Assembly (NCBI GenBank): GCA_004151065.3
Contig: NWUY0300006018.1
Span: forward strand, 65,731-76,823
Direction of reading: 5' to 3'
From: Larix sibirica
Taxonomy: Eukaryota; Streptophyta; Pinopsida; Pinales; Pinaceae
Length of the DNA: 11,093 bases
The notes under the pieces were generated by a model, which did not search any database, was not told the origin of the DNA, and was given only the letters and a program-made list of their open reading frames with translations. The position numbers and the translations under genes are program-made. Positions 1 through 7,443 of this stretch are shown piece after piece. Position 1 is the first letter of the stretch. Every line of letters starts with the position of its first letter.

Positions 1-401
1 AAGAGAAGGGTTTACATAGGTTCCTAACAAGACACCAACCATTATTCAGGAAAAATACGCCTTTAAACCACCCTCAATCAACCTTCCAGAAAGCCTCTCA
101 ATGGGTAAGGGACAAGTGACTAGGGACGAAACCCTAGCCGCCAAGATCAAAAGCGAAAAACGACTCTCAAAACCTAACCTAAGTTGCATAGCTCCTTTTC
201 TTGAGTAGTTAAGGTATAAGAGTTGCACTTATTTTTTTGGAAATCACTTTATTGTATTTGGTGTATTGTTTAGATCATTAGACCATCCAAGAGTCAAGAT
301 TGTGGATACTTACTTTATTTTATTGATATTATTTTCTCTCTTTTTCAATCTTAATCTTTGTGTTTGTGTATTGGATTTGTCACATTTTTAGTTTCCTAAC
401 A
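1..401 (+). mobile_element. LTR fragment (3' part of a 5' LTR), left end outside the window
   Basis: The segment ends in CTAACA at 396-401. One base later a plant tRNA-iMet-type primer-binding site begins, which is how a 5' LTR meets the body of a retrotransposon. The last 150 bases are T-rich, as is usual for U5. A TATAA-like site lies near 213-217 and an AAACCCTAG telo-box-like motif at 129-137. No TGTTAG or other clear TG start is visible in 1-60, so the LTR probably begins before the window. It does not resemble the 360-bp LTR at 1762-2121 beyond the CTAACA end, so it is probably another family. The call rests on the end-plus-PBS arrangement. Confidence 0.6.
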
Positions 402-402
402 T

Positions 403-414
403 TGGTATCAGAGT
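403..414 (+). other. Primer-binding site (tRNA-iMet type)
   Basis: TGGTATCAGAGT matches the usual plant PBS TGGTATCAGAGC at 11 of 12 positions. It lies one base after the CTAACA end of the LTR, the expected spacing. The site would prime minus-strand DNA synthesis from the 3' end of initiator methionine tRNA. This PBS is used by many plant Copia elements and some Gypsy elements, so it does not fix the superfamily. Confidence 0.75.
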
Positions 415-476
415 GATATCAATGTCCCTTAAGAATTGTTTGTATTAGAGTGATATCAATGTCACTTATGAATTGT
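403..476 (+). repeat. 37-bp tandem duplication that includes the PBS
   Basis: Positions 403-439 and 440-476 align without gaps and agree at 33 of 37 positions. Both hold the block AGAGTGATATCAATGTC. The first copy has the better PBS (TGGTATCAGAG). The second has a degraded version (TTGTATTAGAG). The duplication therefore copied the PBS and the first bases of the leader. Confidence 0.85.
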
Positions 477-1341
477 TGTTGTTTTTGGAGAGACTTTCTT
501 ACTTTGTGTCATGATTGACTATGTTCAAAGTATTTGTGTTGGTCAAATGATGGAGTTATTGATATCTAAGTTGTGTGGTAAAATGTTTCAGATGCATGTG
601 TTTTAGAACTGTAAAGAGTTAGAATGTTGTTTTACTGTAGAGAAAGTCAATATTAGTTTGGTTGATGATGATTCTTATGCATCAATTTGATACTACTTCA
701 ATTTAGATTAACCTATATGAATTTAGAGTTCAATATTTCTATTGGGATCTCTTTTTCATCAACACATCTAGCTAAACACTTTGCTAGTAGAATGTTCATT
801 GAGAAAACTAGTGCAATTTAAATATTGAGTTGTGTGAAGGCATTTTAGTGCTTGTCAAAATATTTGGCTATTGTTGTGGTGTTTGTTGTGAGTATGTAGG
901 TCTTTGCAACTCTATCGTCGGTGAATATTAAATGTGTCTTATTCCATGTGGAAATTATTTTTCTCGATTTGAAATACACTAAGCATGTAAATCTTGAGGG
1001 TGTGTGGATTTTGCTATCAAACTATTCAAAAAGATGTGTGCCTACAACAATATCTCATAGTCTAAGAGTTTGAAGTTGAAAATATATGAAGGAACTTTGG
1101 AGAATGAGCATTGGTCGAAGGATCAAACTTAATATAAAGGCAAGAATGTAATTTTGTTAAGTTTGATGGGAATTGCTTCATTTTTATGAGTTTCATAGTA
1201 TCTTCATAGTTTAATATACCTATGTTGCAGAAGAGAGAAAAGGAAACAAACTTGTTTCATGAATTCAATTGCTTATGTCACATAATTCAAGAGGGAGTAT
1301 TCTTGCATCATTGATTCAATATTTTCACTAAGGGAGAAGCA
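477..1341. other. Unassigned interior of a decayed LTR element
   Basis: I see no ORF of useful length and no clear protein motif in either strand. By position it follows a PBS and so was probably leader and gag sequence of the element whose LTR ends at 401. This is inference only. A short stretch near 970-1000 reads KYTKHVNLEG, vaguely like a Copia RNase H end, but is too short to use. Confidence 0.4.
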
Positions 1342-1500
1342 TTCACTAATAAGTATAAAGGTTTAAGTCACTGGTTGGTTGCATGGGAAACCTAACCATT
1401 TACAAAACATGAGCTCATCATTTTGGAACCTCAAGGTTTTGTTGAAAATGATTTCAAGGATCCTATCCAAAATTCTCTTAAACCTTAGACTACCAATGAA
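1342..1500 (+). pseudogene. Possible Copia reverse-transcriptase trace
   Basis: One frame starting at 1342 reads through HELIILEPQGFVENDF and on to KDPIQNSLKP, with one stop near 1393. The block EPQGFVENDF resembles the QPxGF region of Copia reverse transcriptase, which is normally followed by a KALYGLKQ motif. A frameshifted RLPMKQ near 1485-1505 could be its remnant. The strand matches the LTR at 1762. RNase H, expected between this point and the LTR, is not visible, so a deletion is likely. This is a short, weak match, and chance similarity cannot be excluded. Confidence 0.3.
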
Positions 1501-1746
1501 ACAGTGATATCTAACTAAACTGTAAACAATACCTGGTAGCATTAGTTTAAAAAACAAACATAGAACCTAAGAAGACTAAGGGATTTCTCATCATCAACAT
1601 AAATTGATATTAAAGACACCTCTTGAGTTGAAGTTGGTGGTTGATCCTTAATGGCTGCATCTTTCTCTACAAACTCAAATCATATGGTTTCATTTTCTAT
1701 CAAATTGATCTTTCCATTCATTTTTTTTGTTTTGTTCGCGTAGGTC

Positions 1747-1761
1747 ACCAAGTTGAAGGAA
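1747..1761 (+). other. Polypurine-like tract before the LTR
   Basis: CACCAAGTTGAAGGAA runs directly into TGTTAGGAG. It resembles the common Copia junction in which an AAGTGGGAGA-like purine tract precedes the TG of the 3' LTR. The tract is interrupted by two Ts, so it is a decayed or weak example. It supports reading the following LTR as a 3' LTR in + orientation. Confidence 0.5.
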
Positions 1762-1931
1762 TGTTAGGAGATGAAGCCAATACCCAGATCTCCAATATTG
1801 TTGTTGTAGAGTTATCAACTAGGCCCATGTGCAATTCATATGTGTTGGGTGCACAGGGGTGGGGCACCTAAGGAAAAAATTTCTAGACCCTTCTAATGTA
1901 TTTTGGTTCCTTCTAGAACCCTCATATGTAT

Positions 1932-1940
1932 TATATAAAA
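1932..1940 (+). promoter_or_regulatory. LTR TATA box
   Basis: TATATAAAA, followed by GGGG, sits 170 bases into the LTR and about 70 bases before AATAAA. This is the normal U3/R promoter position in a Copia LTR. Confidence 0.6.
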
Positions 1941-2002
1941 GGGGAGTGAGTTGTAATATAAGAGATATAGAAGAAAGCATTGTAATTTTTTTGTCGAGTA
2001 AT

Positions 2003-2008
2003 AATAAA
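2003..2008 (+). terminator. LTR polyadenylation signal
   Basis: AATAAA lies downstream of the LTR TATA box and upstream of the T-rich U5. It is in the expected place to end the element's transcript. Confidence 0.5.
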
Positions 2009-2121
2009 AAATGGAAGCTGCCATTTCACTGTGGTTTTACCTACGTATAGCATGGTTTCCACATAAATCTCGTGTTCTATTGTTATTGTTGTTTGCTTCT
2101 ATTTTCATATTTTTTCTAACA

Positions 2122-2463
2122 TTCACACCTCATACATAATGCTATCTCTCCTCCACACTTGAGACTTACATTAGGTCCCCACTTTGCTCATGAAGTAGTG
2201 CTAATTTTCTAACCTTTAATAGTAGCATCAATCCGAGAGACAAGGAGATCATCGTTAATCCTTTGGTGAATATTCATCAAGAAGCTAAGGGAGTGCCCAT
2301 GTTGAACATTTTCTCCCATTACATTGCAAGACATTGTATTTCTCCTTAGACATCCAACAAGTTGGAAAATTCATGACTTCTTGGATCTCTCCTAAGGCCC
2401 TTGATGCCTATCTATAGAAGATATGGTTGCCTCTACTTTTAGGTAAACTAGAACATTACTACT
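2122..2463. other. Unassigned stretch between LTR and LINE ORF1
   Basis: No protein motif or structural signal could be identified here. It may hold the 5' leader or first part of ORF1 of the LINE that becomes readable at 2464, or unrelated flanking sequence. There is no sharp boundary I can point to. Confidence 0.3.
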
Positions 2464-2868
2464 ATGGAAAATGGTTTTACGATTATTTTTTTCAAATTCA
2501 GTAAAAGGAAATATAAACTTTAATATTTTATCCATTTTAATCTAGAAAAATCAACCTCCTCAATAGTCATACTTTAAATGAGGCCCCTCTTTCTTCCCAT
2601 GATCTTATGGGATAACACTACTCTGAAAGCAATTGGAAATTTGATAGGGAGATGCATATTTGATATGAAGGAACATATATATTCGTGTATTGGAATCTAT
2701 TTATAGGTATATTTTGAAAAAGGTTTGCCAAAAATTATCAAGTTGCAGCCACATTGTAGCTAGGAGACTAAGTGCACATGCAAAAGGTATATTTATAATC
2801 ATTTTTTGTTTAAATGCACTTAGTGCCATGATTATGGTCATTTTACAAATATTATTCAAAGAAGATGA
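2464..2868 (+). pseudogene. LINE ORF1 remnant (DUF4283-like domain plus zinc knuckle)
   Basis: Plant LINE ORF1 proteins bind the element's RNA. The first block, MENGFTIIFFKFSKRKYK at 2464, matches the pattern in which NGF precedes a hydrophobic strand and basic residues. After a frame change, a frame running through 2605-2868 reads LWDNTTLKAIGNLIGR, then YFEKGLPKIIKL. These correspond to the LP-x-W...AIGN and VE-x-KGLP-x-I-x-L patterns of this family. It ends in a zinc knuckle FKCT*CHDYGHF (2812-2844), with C-x2-C-x4-H kept, a stop inside, and the last cysteine position read as isoleucine. Stops also occur after IYL and HCS. The family match is strong because several motifs occur in order. 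Confidence 0.75.
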
Positions 2869-3530
2869 ATCAACCTACCAAACATTGAAATAAAGAGGAA
2901 ACCTCAATGAAGCCAACCTGTAAATAAGGAAATAATATAAGAGCAAACCAAGCTTGGGTGCAAGGAGGTAATCATGTAGTAGTTGCAACACAAATTTCAA
3001 ACATGTTTAATATGAATTGGGAGAGGATTTAGTTCTTGAAGATTAATATTAAGAAGAATAGGTGAAAGTGGCCCTAAAAACTCAAGAAGAGGAAGAAATC
3101 CTTGAAAAAGGGGGAAATTAAAAAATCTCAAGATAAAGAGGCTGTACAAATAGATGAAGGAAACGCAAAAAATCCAAATGGAAAAAACAAATCCCATTGA
3201 ATAATCTAGGAATCGGGAAACAACTATTTCTAATCAAGATCCCCCAATAATCTCCAAGAAATACAAGATTGGAGGTTGTGGATTAGTTGGGAATAGCAAC
3301 TTCGGCAAGTAATTTAGTTTCTGCCTAATTTTTAACTCATGGTAGTAAGATTAGCCCCACAAGGAAGGAGAAATCATGCAAAGGTCAAGTAGATTTAAAT
3401 ACCCAAAGGGAAGAAAGCAAAATAAACAAAGAGACAAGAGAAGATGACACAACACACTGAGTAAAGTTATGGGGATTCAAGAGACCCTAGCAAGAGCTTA
3501 CAAAGATGATTCAAAAAAAAATAGTTAGTC
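2869..3530 (+). pseudogene. Probable C-terminal tail of LINE ORF1 and spacer to ORF2
   Basis: This stretch is rich in AAG, GAA and AAA triplets, so the + strand reads as lysine- and glutamate-rich in pieces (for example around 3060-3190 and 3360-3450). Plant LINE ORF1 proteins often end in such a charged, low-complexity tail before the ORF2 start. No conserved motif is present, so the assignment is from position and composition only. Confidence 0.4.
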
Positions 3531-4347
3531 ATGGAAACCCTATCTTGAAACTATAGTGGTCTATGAGGGACAAATAAGAAAAGTAGTTTACAACAATTGA
3601 TCAAAGTAGAGAAATTGGTTATAGTACATCTCTAGAAAACTAAATTAGACCATGTTTCCTTAAAATAAGCTATAAAATTACCTTAGAAAGATAGTCAAGA
3701 AGTTAACATGCATTTACTCTAAGGGGATTGCTATCTTTTTGGGGCCCAGAAGTCCTCTAACTTGAATATTGGTTAAGGGAATAAAATTAGACCCCAATGG
3801 CTTTTCTAGTCATTATCAGAGGTCAACACTTCCGAGTCACAAATTTGTATGCAATAGACGACCTTTTTGAGACCCAAAATTCCTCCAACTTGAATATCAA
3901 TTAAAGGCAAAACATTAAACCACAATAACTTTTCTAGTCATTGTCAAAGGTCAACACTTCTAAGTCATAAATGTTTATGTGACCAACTACTAGATTGGGA
4001 AAGAAATGGTGTTGGGAGTCTTTTTTTCCTTGAAAAATGATTTGTCACCCATTAATTGAATATTAATAAGGACTAAATTATTATTGGATCAAAAGGAGAA
4101 GAAAGGGGATATTGAAATAAAAGATCCATGGAAGGAAACAATTAAGGACATAATATCATCATAAAACCTTATGGATATCAAGCCTCAAAGAGCAAGTACA
4201 AATGGACTGAATAGGATAATAGGGGTGAGCTTCATTGCAAAAGGTTAGAACATTTTCTAGTTTAGAAATAATTTATAGATGAAGGCCTAAATATGGTTTC
4301 TAGAATCATATTAAATGCAACATTTGATTCTAAACTAATTTATTTAA
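3531..4347 (+). pseudogene. LINE ORF2 endonuclease domain remnant
   Basis: This domain would nick target DNA for target-primed reverse transcription. ATG at 3531 opens a frame METLS*NYSGL*G, matching the usual start ILSWN-x-RGL with tryptophan read as stop. It continues GTNKKSSLQQLIKVEKLV and IVHL*KTKLDH, the LQETK motif with its catalytic glutamate now lysine. From 3722, RGLLSFWGPEVL corresponds to SGGL-x-x-W-x-P. At 3800, AFLVIIRGQHFRVTNLYA corresponds to the NVYAP region. Then come LGKKWCWESFF (about 3994), LLLDQKEKKGDIEI (4058), NLMDIKPQ, SKYKWTE*D (the KYTWTN motif, 4191) and CKRLEHFLV. ILNATFDSKLIYL near 4309-4347 may be the SDH-containing end. At least three frame changes and many stops make it inactive. 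Confidence 0.8.
3736..3991 (+). repeat. 128-bp tandem duplication inside the endonuclease
   Basis: Two copies, 3736-3863 and 3864-3991, are in direct tandem at a constant offset of 128 bases without gaps. Shared blocks include AACTTGAATAT, TTTTCTAGTCATT and GGTCAACACTTC. Both encode the same protein stretch: copy one AFLVIIRGQHFRVTNLYA, copy two TFLVIVKGQHF*VINVYV. Since 128 is not a multiple of three, the duplication itself shifts the frame. The copies have since diverged noticeably, so the event is old. Confidence 0.85.
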
Positions 4348-4602
4348 AGGCCACAAACCATAAATATTTTGATTGTCGATTAATGGCCATAGTAATTGAT
4401 GGATTCCAACCATATATGGAAACACTTAATATATCTAACAAGTAATCAAGATCTAACTATAACAATCAATTCTTATATCCCTAATATTGCAATCAACAAT
4501 TTCCTTGTTACATAGGAAAAAATGATAAAGTAACACATTGTAACCATAACCAATGATAGATATCAAGTGTTAACACAACATGACAACATAAGAACATTAA
4601 GG
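4348..4602 (+). other. Junction where the LINE reverse transcriptase is missing
   Basis: No reverse-transcriptase motif (for example the F-x-DD catalytic box or the RPISL and QGDPLSP blocks) is visible in any + frame, although the endonuclease ends just before and RNase H begins just after. The 255 bases left are AT-rich and unrecognised. A large internal deletion is the simplest reading. Confidence 0.5.
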
Positions 4603-5045
4603 TGTCAGAGAGGAAAGGTGATCATTCTCAATCCTGGAGGATAGAAGTATGTCACTTTTTCTTGGGGTCTAGGGCACGCCATAAACAATGAGACAAATAC
4701 CCTTGAAGCATATCAAGACTACTACAATTTTTTAGTGTACACTCCATTGTTAAAGTCACTATCCTTGGGAACTCCCCGCTCATTATCTGGCCTTTGAATT
4801 AGGGAAGAGACCCCTCCTCACCAAGTGTTGCAAGAATTGTTCAAGGAGCATCACTTCTGAGATGGATATTTCATAAGTTCTCCTTCTACCATGTGAACAT
4901 ATCTCTTAATTATGAGTCTAACATCATGAAAAATATTGAGGCTACTTTTGTGGAAGGACAATTGTCCTAGCTTAGGGACCATGATATGATTCAAACGGAT
5001 ATAAAATATTTACCATGTTGTACCTTAAAAAACTCAACAAAATAA
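4603..5045 (+). pseudogene. LINE RNase H domain remnant, end of ORF2
   Basis: RNase H would remove RNA from the RNA/DNA hybrid. A frame through 4618 reads VILNPGG, a stop, then KYVTFSWGLGHAINNE, the GGV...GLG-x-x-TNN signature. A second frame from 4776 reads PLIIWPLN, a stop, GRDPSSPSVARIV, LLRWIFHKFSFYHV and LNYESNIMKNIEAT, matching the F-x-HV-x-R-x-x-N-x-AD-x-x-AN end of LINE RNases H. It closes with IKYLPCC and TAA at 5043-5045. The first catalytic aspartate region is absent, the catalytic glutamate after NN reads asparagine, and the final AD aspartate also reads asparagine. The domain is therefore dead on at least three counts. A Gypsy RNase H is the alternative, but the position after the LINE endonuclease favours LINE. 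Confidence 0.7.
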
Positions 5046-5940
5046 AAGGGTGGGCTAGGGGGGTGTGGTTCCATTTCCCCCCACCCATCGTGTTATAAGT
5101 TTCAAGAAATGGAGAGAAAATAAACCATTACTCTTGCATCATAAGAGCTTTAATGCAAGGTGTAGACCCTGTCTAATGCCTTACATGGGAGTCTTGGATA
5201 CTTATTCATTTCCTTCCTTGGGATTTTTAATGGAAATTGGTATATGGGGAAATGCATGTCGTGGTTTATTCATTTTTTTCTCTCTTGCAAATTTTGAAAG
5301 CTTAGGATTATGCCAGTGTCTTGGACTTGGTATTTTGGTTGTTACTATTCAAGTTAAGACTCTACCTATGTCATATTTCCATTGTTTCTATTATGTGGTA
5401 GGAGATGTCCATAGCTTGAGGATGTGCCAACAACAATGTCAAAAGGAAATCAATAAGGTTTGTGCTAATGAGCCTTACTCTACTCTTGTGATGGAGAAGT
5501 GGTCCTAACTCAAGTGGAAGATCCAGTTCGAGACACAGGGCAATGAAGTGAATAAGTATAGGTATAAGTTTAATTTTGAAGCTACGAAACAACTGCTAGC
5601 CCAGGGAGATTCTAAGCATGAGCCTCACTCCACTATGAGCATGTAATCAAGGTGAAATATCTATAATTGAAGGCTACGCTCACCATTGTTCAATTTTTTG
5701 TTTGTTTGTATTCCAACTCAATTAAATTTCCTCCATCGGACCTATTTCCTACTCTTCATGGTCATCATCAACACTTGGGTGAATCTTCTGAAGAAACTAG
5801 ATCATCAACCTAGGTGGAATAAGTAGGTAGTGCCTGATTATGGATTTTAATTTTCTTTAGGTTTTTTACATTTAATTAGGCACCCCACCCACAACACGTA
5901 AGTAAGGGTAATATATTCCACATGGCTCACAACCTTTGCA
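5046..5940. other. Unrecognised region holding the longest ORF of the window (5065-5508, +)
   Basis: The + strand frame 5065-5508 is open for 147 codons. Its product has no motif I recognise. A cysteine-rich segment with a hydrophobic middle (about residues 68-112) is followed by a MCQQQCQKEIN stretch near residue 119. The reading continues past the stop as LKWKIQFETQGNEVNKYR without clear similarity. It follows the LINE stop codon directly and could be the LINE 3' UTR or unrelated flanking DNA. There is no visible promoter or splice pattern. I treat it as a chance ORF unless transcripts show otherwise. Confidence 0.25.
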
Positions 5941-5977
5941 ACAATTGACAAATGAAGGACAAAACATGTCATAAGTG

Positions 5978-5988
5978 GGATTTGAACC
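5978..5988 (-). promoter_or_regulatory. Polymerase III B box
   Basis: The - strand reads GGTTCAAATCC, one base from the consensus GGTTCGANTCC (A in place of the CpG guanine). It lies in the SINE-like insert. Confidence 0.6.
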
Positions 5989-6020
5989 TAGGTGGGGAAG
6001 ATAACACTTATTTTCCCTAA

Positions 6021-6032
6021 CCACCCAAGTCA
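6021..6032 (-). promoter_or_regulatory. Polymerase III A box (degenerate)
   Basis: The - strand reads TGACTTGGGTGG, with two differences from TRGYNNANNNGG. It is credible mainly because a good B box lies 32 bases further on. Confidence 0.4.
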
Positions 6033-6048
6033 GTCCCAATTGACAAAT

Positions 6049-6700
6049 TTCTTCAATTATCTAATTTTGTTGAATCATAATTTTATTAGGGAATTTTATA
6101 AGACAATATACTTGCACATTTTTTAGTAGGTGGAATTGGCTCTGCATGCATAGCAGTTTGTGGACTTGTTCAAACTTTCTTCTTAATTAAGGCATATTCA
6201 TTTTAAAGTTTGTAATGAATCTTGTGCGGCTTAAGCTGCAATGAGTTTTTGTTAATCATTATTTTGATAAAAAGAACATGTGAACATTAACATAACAATC
6301 CTTTGCATAATAAAGTCATTAGAAATCAATTGGATTATTGGTTGCATATTGTGATTTAACCAACATGAAGATTAATAAGAACTTAGAAGAGGACCATACT
6401 TCACAATCCATCCCAATTTATCTATCCATTTAACATAGATTCCTAGCATGCTATCCACACTAGAGCTCCAAACTTAGATTAAATCAAACATGATCATAAA
6501 TAATATATGTTGAATTCAAATATTGGACATAATAGAAAACGAAAATATCAAACCATAAACATAGACACACGATATATATTGGGAATTCAAGTACCACGAG
6601 AACCCACATAACAACAATGTCCATTGCTACCCCACTTGCAACTTGTCTCAACTATTTCCTATGCTAACCAAATTTGTCTATGCTAAGTCACATGCTTCAA
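6049..6700. other. No gene recognised; may include part of a minus-strand LTR
   Basis: Neither strand shows a usable ORF or conserved motif. If 6735 is the outer edge of a minus-strand LTR, the part next to it (up to several hundred bases) would be LTR sequence, but its other end was not located. Confidence 0.3.
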
Positions 6701-6735
6701 CACCAGGATCAACAATCTAACTCTATATCCTAACA

Positions 6736-6750
6736 ATCCCTCTCCACTCT
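6736..6750 (-). other. Candidate polypurine tract and LTR start, minus strand
   Basis: On the - strand AGAGTGGAGAGGGAT is followed at 6735 by TGTTAGGATATAGAG. This is the layout of a Copia junction in which a GTGGGAGA-like purine tract meets the TGTTRGGA start of the 3' LTR. The start is close to that of the LTR at 1762 (TGTTAGGAGATGAAG). The LTR would extend leftwards, and its far end is not identified. Moderate to low certainty. Confidence 0.4.
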
Positions 6751-7321
6751 TACTACTAACCACTCACTTTTCCCACCTAAGATCATGCAACAACTTAATG
6801 ATTGGGTTATGTAACCCTTTTCTTAATCAATCATTGTCATATAAATAACACAATCTCAAGAACAATCAAGATTCAACTCTTTAACACCAACTAAGGGTCA
6901 TCTTCGTGCTTAATGACCATCATGTCCATTACCATTTACAATATTGACTTCCTTAATTTCCCACTATGCTATAAGTGTTGAATATTGCACCCATTCAAAC
7001 ATGCCAAAATAAACTCATAGAGTTTACAATAAATTCCCACTATGTCCATAATCATTAAAGTTACATCAACCTAGGCGCACCAACTCATTAACTAGTGCAC
7101 ATTAAGACACATGGGAATCTAATGGCCAAATTAAGCTAAGTCACTAGAGTGACTTACAAAAAGGTTTCATGGACAACATAAGACCACATCTAAGGGATTG
7201 AATCACACCCAACATTCATTTGAACCCTAAAGTGCTTGTAGCCTCTTAGTTATTTTATGATGTTTCTTGTTGAATTTCATTATTGAATTCACTTGAATTG
7301 TTTTAGGTGCTAACTATCTAC
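6751..7321. other. No gene recognised
   Basis: AT-rich sequence with scattered stops in all frames. A near-perfect 20-base inverted repeat lies at 7137-7156. If the flanking LTR edges belong together, this would be internal sequence of a minus-strand element. Nothing in it proves that. Confidence 0.3.
7137..7156. repeat. Short inverted repeat
   Basis: TAAGTCACT and AGTGACTTA are perfect 9-base arms separated by AG. It could form a small hairpin or be a two-fold binding site, but one such repeat can occur by chance in 11 kb. Confidence 0.5.
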
Positions 7322-7326
7322 CAAAG

Positions 7327-7443
7327 TCTTCACCATGAGTACATTTATCCATAATTGAACCATGTATTATATTTTTTATTGTCTTGACTATCATGTTTGT
7401 AATTTGGATTCCCTTTAGAAGTGTGTTGTCCACCTGATGACAT
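7327..7443 (-). pseudogene. Possible gag fragment with degraded zinc knuckle
   Basis: A minus-strand frame starts with ATG at 7443 and reads MSSGGQHTSKGNPNYK, a polar basic stretch. It then reads WFNYG, a stop, and MYSW. This could be a gag tail with a C-F-N-C-G type knuckle in which the cysteines have been lost. It lies about 500 bases inside the minus-strand PBS at 7926, on the same strand. With the cysteines gone, similarity rests on the order of polar linker and aromatic residues, so it may be chance. Confidence 0.2.

Larger units (their letters stand above)
1762..2121 (+). mobile_element. Complete 360-bp Copia-type LTR, probably a 3' LTR
   Basis: It starts TGTTAG and ends CTAACA, a perfect 6-bp terminal inverted repeat. 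Inside, in order, are a TATA box (1932-1940), a transcribed stretch, an AATAAA signal (2003-2008) and a T-rich U5. The end contains TTTCCACATAAATCTCGTG and a TTGTTATTGTTG block typical of plant Copia LTRs. No PBS follows position 2121, and the flanking 5-mers AGGAA (1757-1761) and TTCAC (2122-2126) do not match. It is therefore neither an obvious 5' LTR nor a clean solo LTR with target duplication. A 3' LTR of a truncated element fits best. Short ORFs within it are incidental. Confidence 0.75.
2464..5045 (+). mobile_element. Decayed plant LINE with its reverse transcriptase deleted
   Basis: Three coding remnants in the same strand follow the order of a plant LINE: an ORF1 nucleic-acid-binding protein with zinc knuckle (2464-2868), an apurinic-type endonuclease at the start of ORF2 (3531-4347), and an RNase H domain at its end (4603-5045). 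The reverse transcriptase should lie between the last two and normally takes well over 1.5 kb, but only about 255 bases are left there. ORF2 now spans 1515 bases from its ATG to its stop, roughly a third of normal. There are many stops and frameshifts, so the copy is dead. Exact ends and target-site duplications were not found. An A-rich stretch at 5026-5048 overlaps the ORF2 stop. Confidence 0.8.
5942..6048 (-). mobile_element. tRNA-derived SINE-like insert with 12-bp target-site duplications
   Basis: Perfect direct repeats CAATTGACAAAT at 5942-5953 and 6037-6048 flank an 83-bp segment (5954-6036). On the - strand this segment carries a tRNA-type internal polymerase III promoter: a degenerate A box TGACTTGGGTGG (6032-6021) and a good B box GGTTCAAATCC (5988-5978), separated by 32 bases, which is tRNA-like spacing. 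The 5' end on the - strand starts near GGACTGAC, and the 3' tail is T-rich (TTTTGTCC). Together these indicate retroposition of a tRNA-derived RNA. It is short for a plant SINE, so it may be a 3'-truncated SINE or a tRNA retropseudogene. No anticodon arm could be fixed by eye. Confidence 0.6.

Noticed and set aside
129-137. AAACCCTAG telo-box as part of a host gene promoter
   Set aside because: It lies inside the LTR fragment, with no host coding sequence nearby. A single short motif is not evidence of a gene.
1641-2050. Two overlapping + strand ORFs of 73-76 codons
   Set aside because: They run across the LTR boundary and its TATA box and poly(A) signal, and have no protein motif. They are chance readings of LTR sequence.
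2997-3197. Minus-strand ORF of 66 codons rich in Phe, Leu and Ile, membrane-like
   Set aside because: It is the complement of the lysine- and glutamate-rich LINE ORF1 tail, which naturally reads as hydrophobic on the other strand.
5371-5592. Minus-strand ORF of 73 codons
   Set aside because: It lies opposite the + strand open frame and shows no conserved motif. It is a shadow reading.
5808-5850. CCTAGGTGGAATAAGTAGG followed by TAGTGCCTGATTATGG, resembling a Copia polypurine tract and LTR start
   Set aside because: There is no TG at the expected start, no RNase H remnant before it and no second LTR end. The resemblance is too loose.
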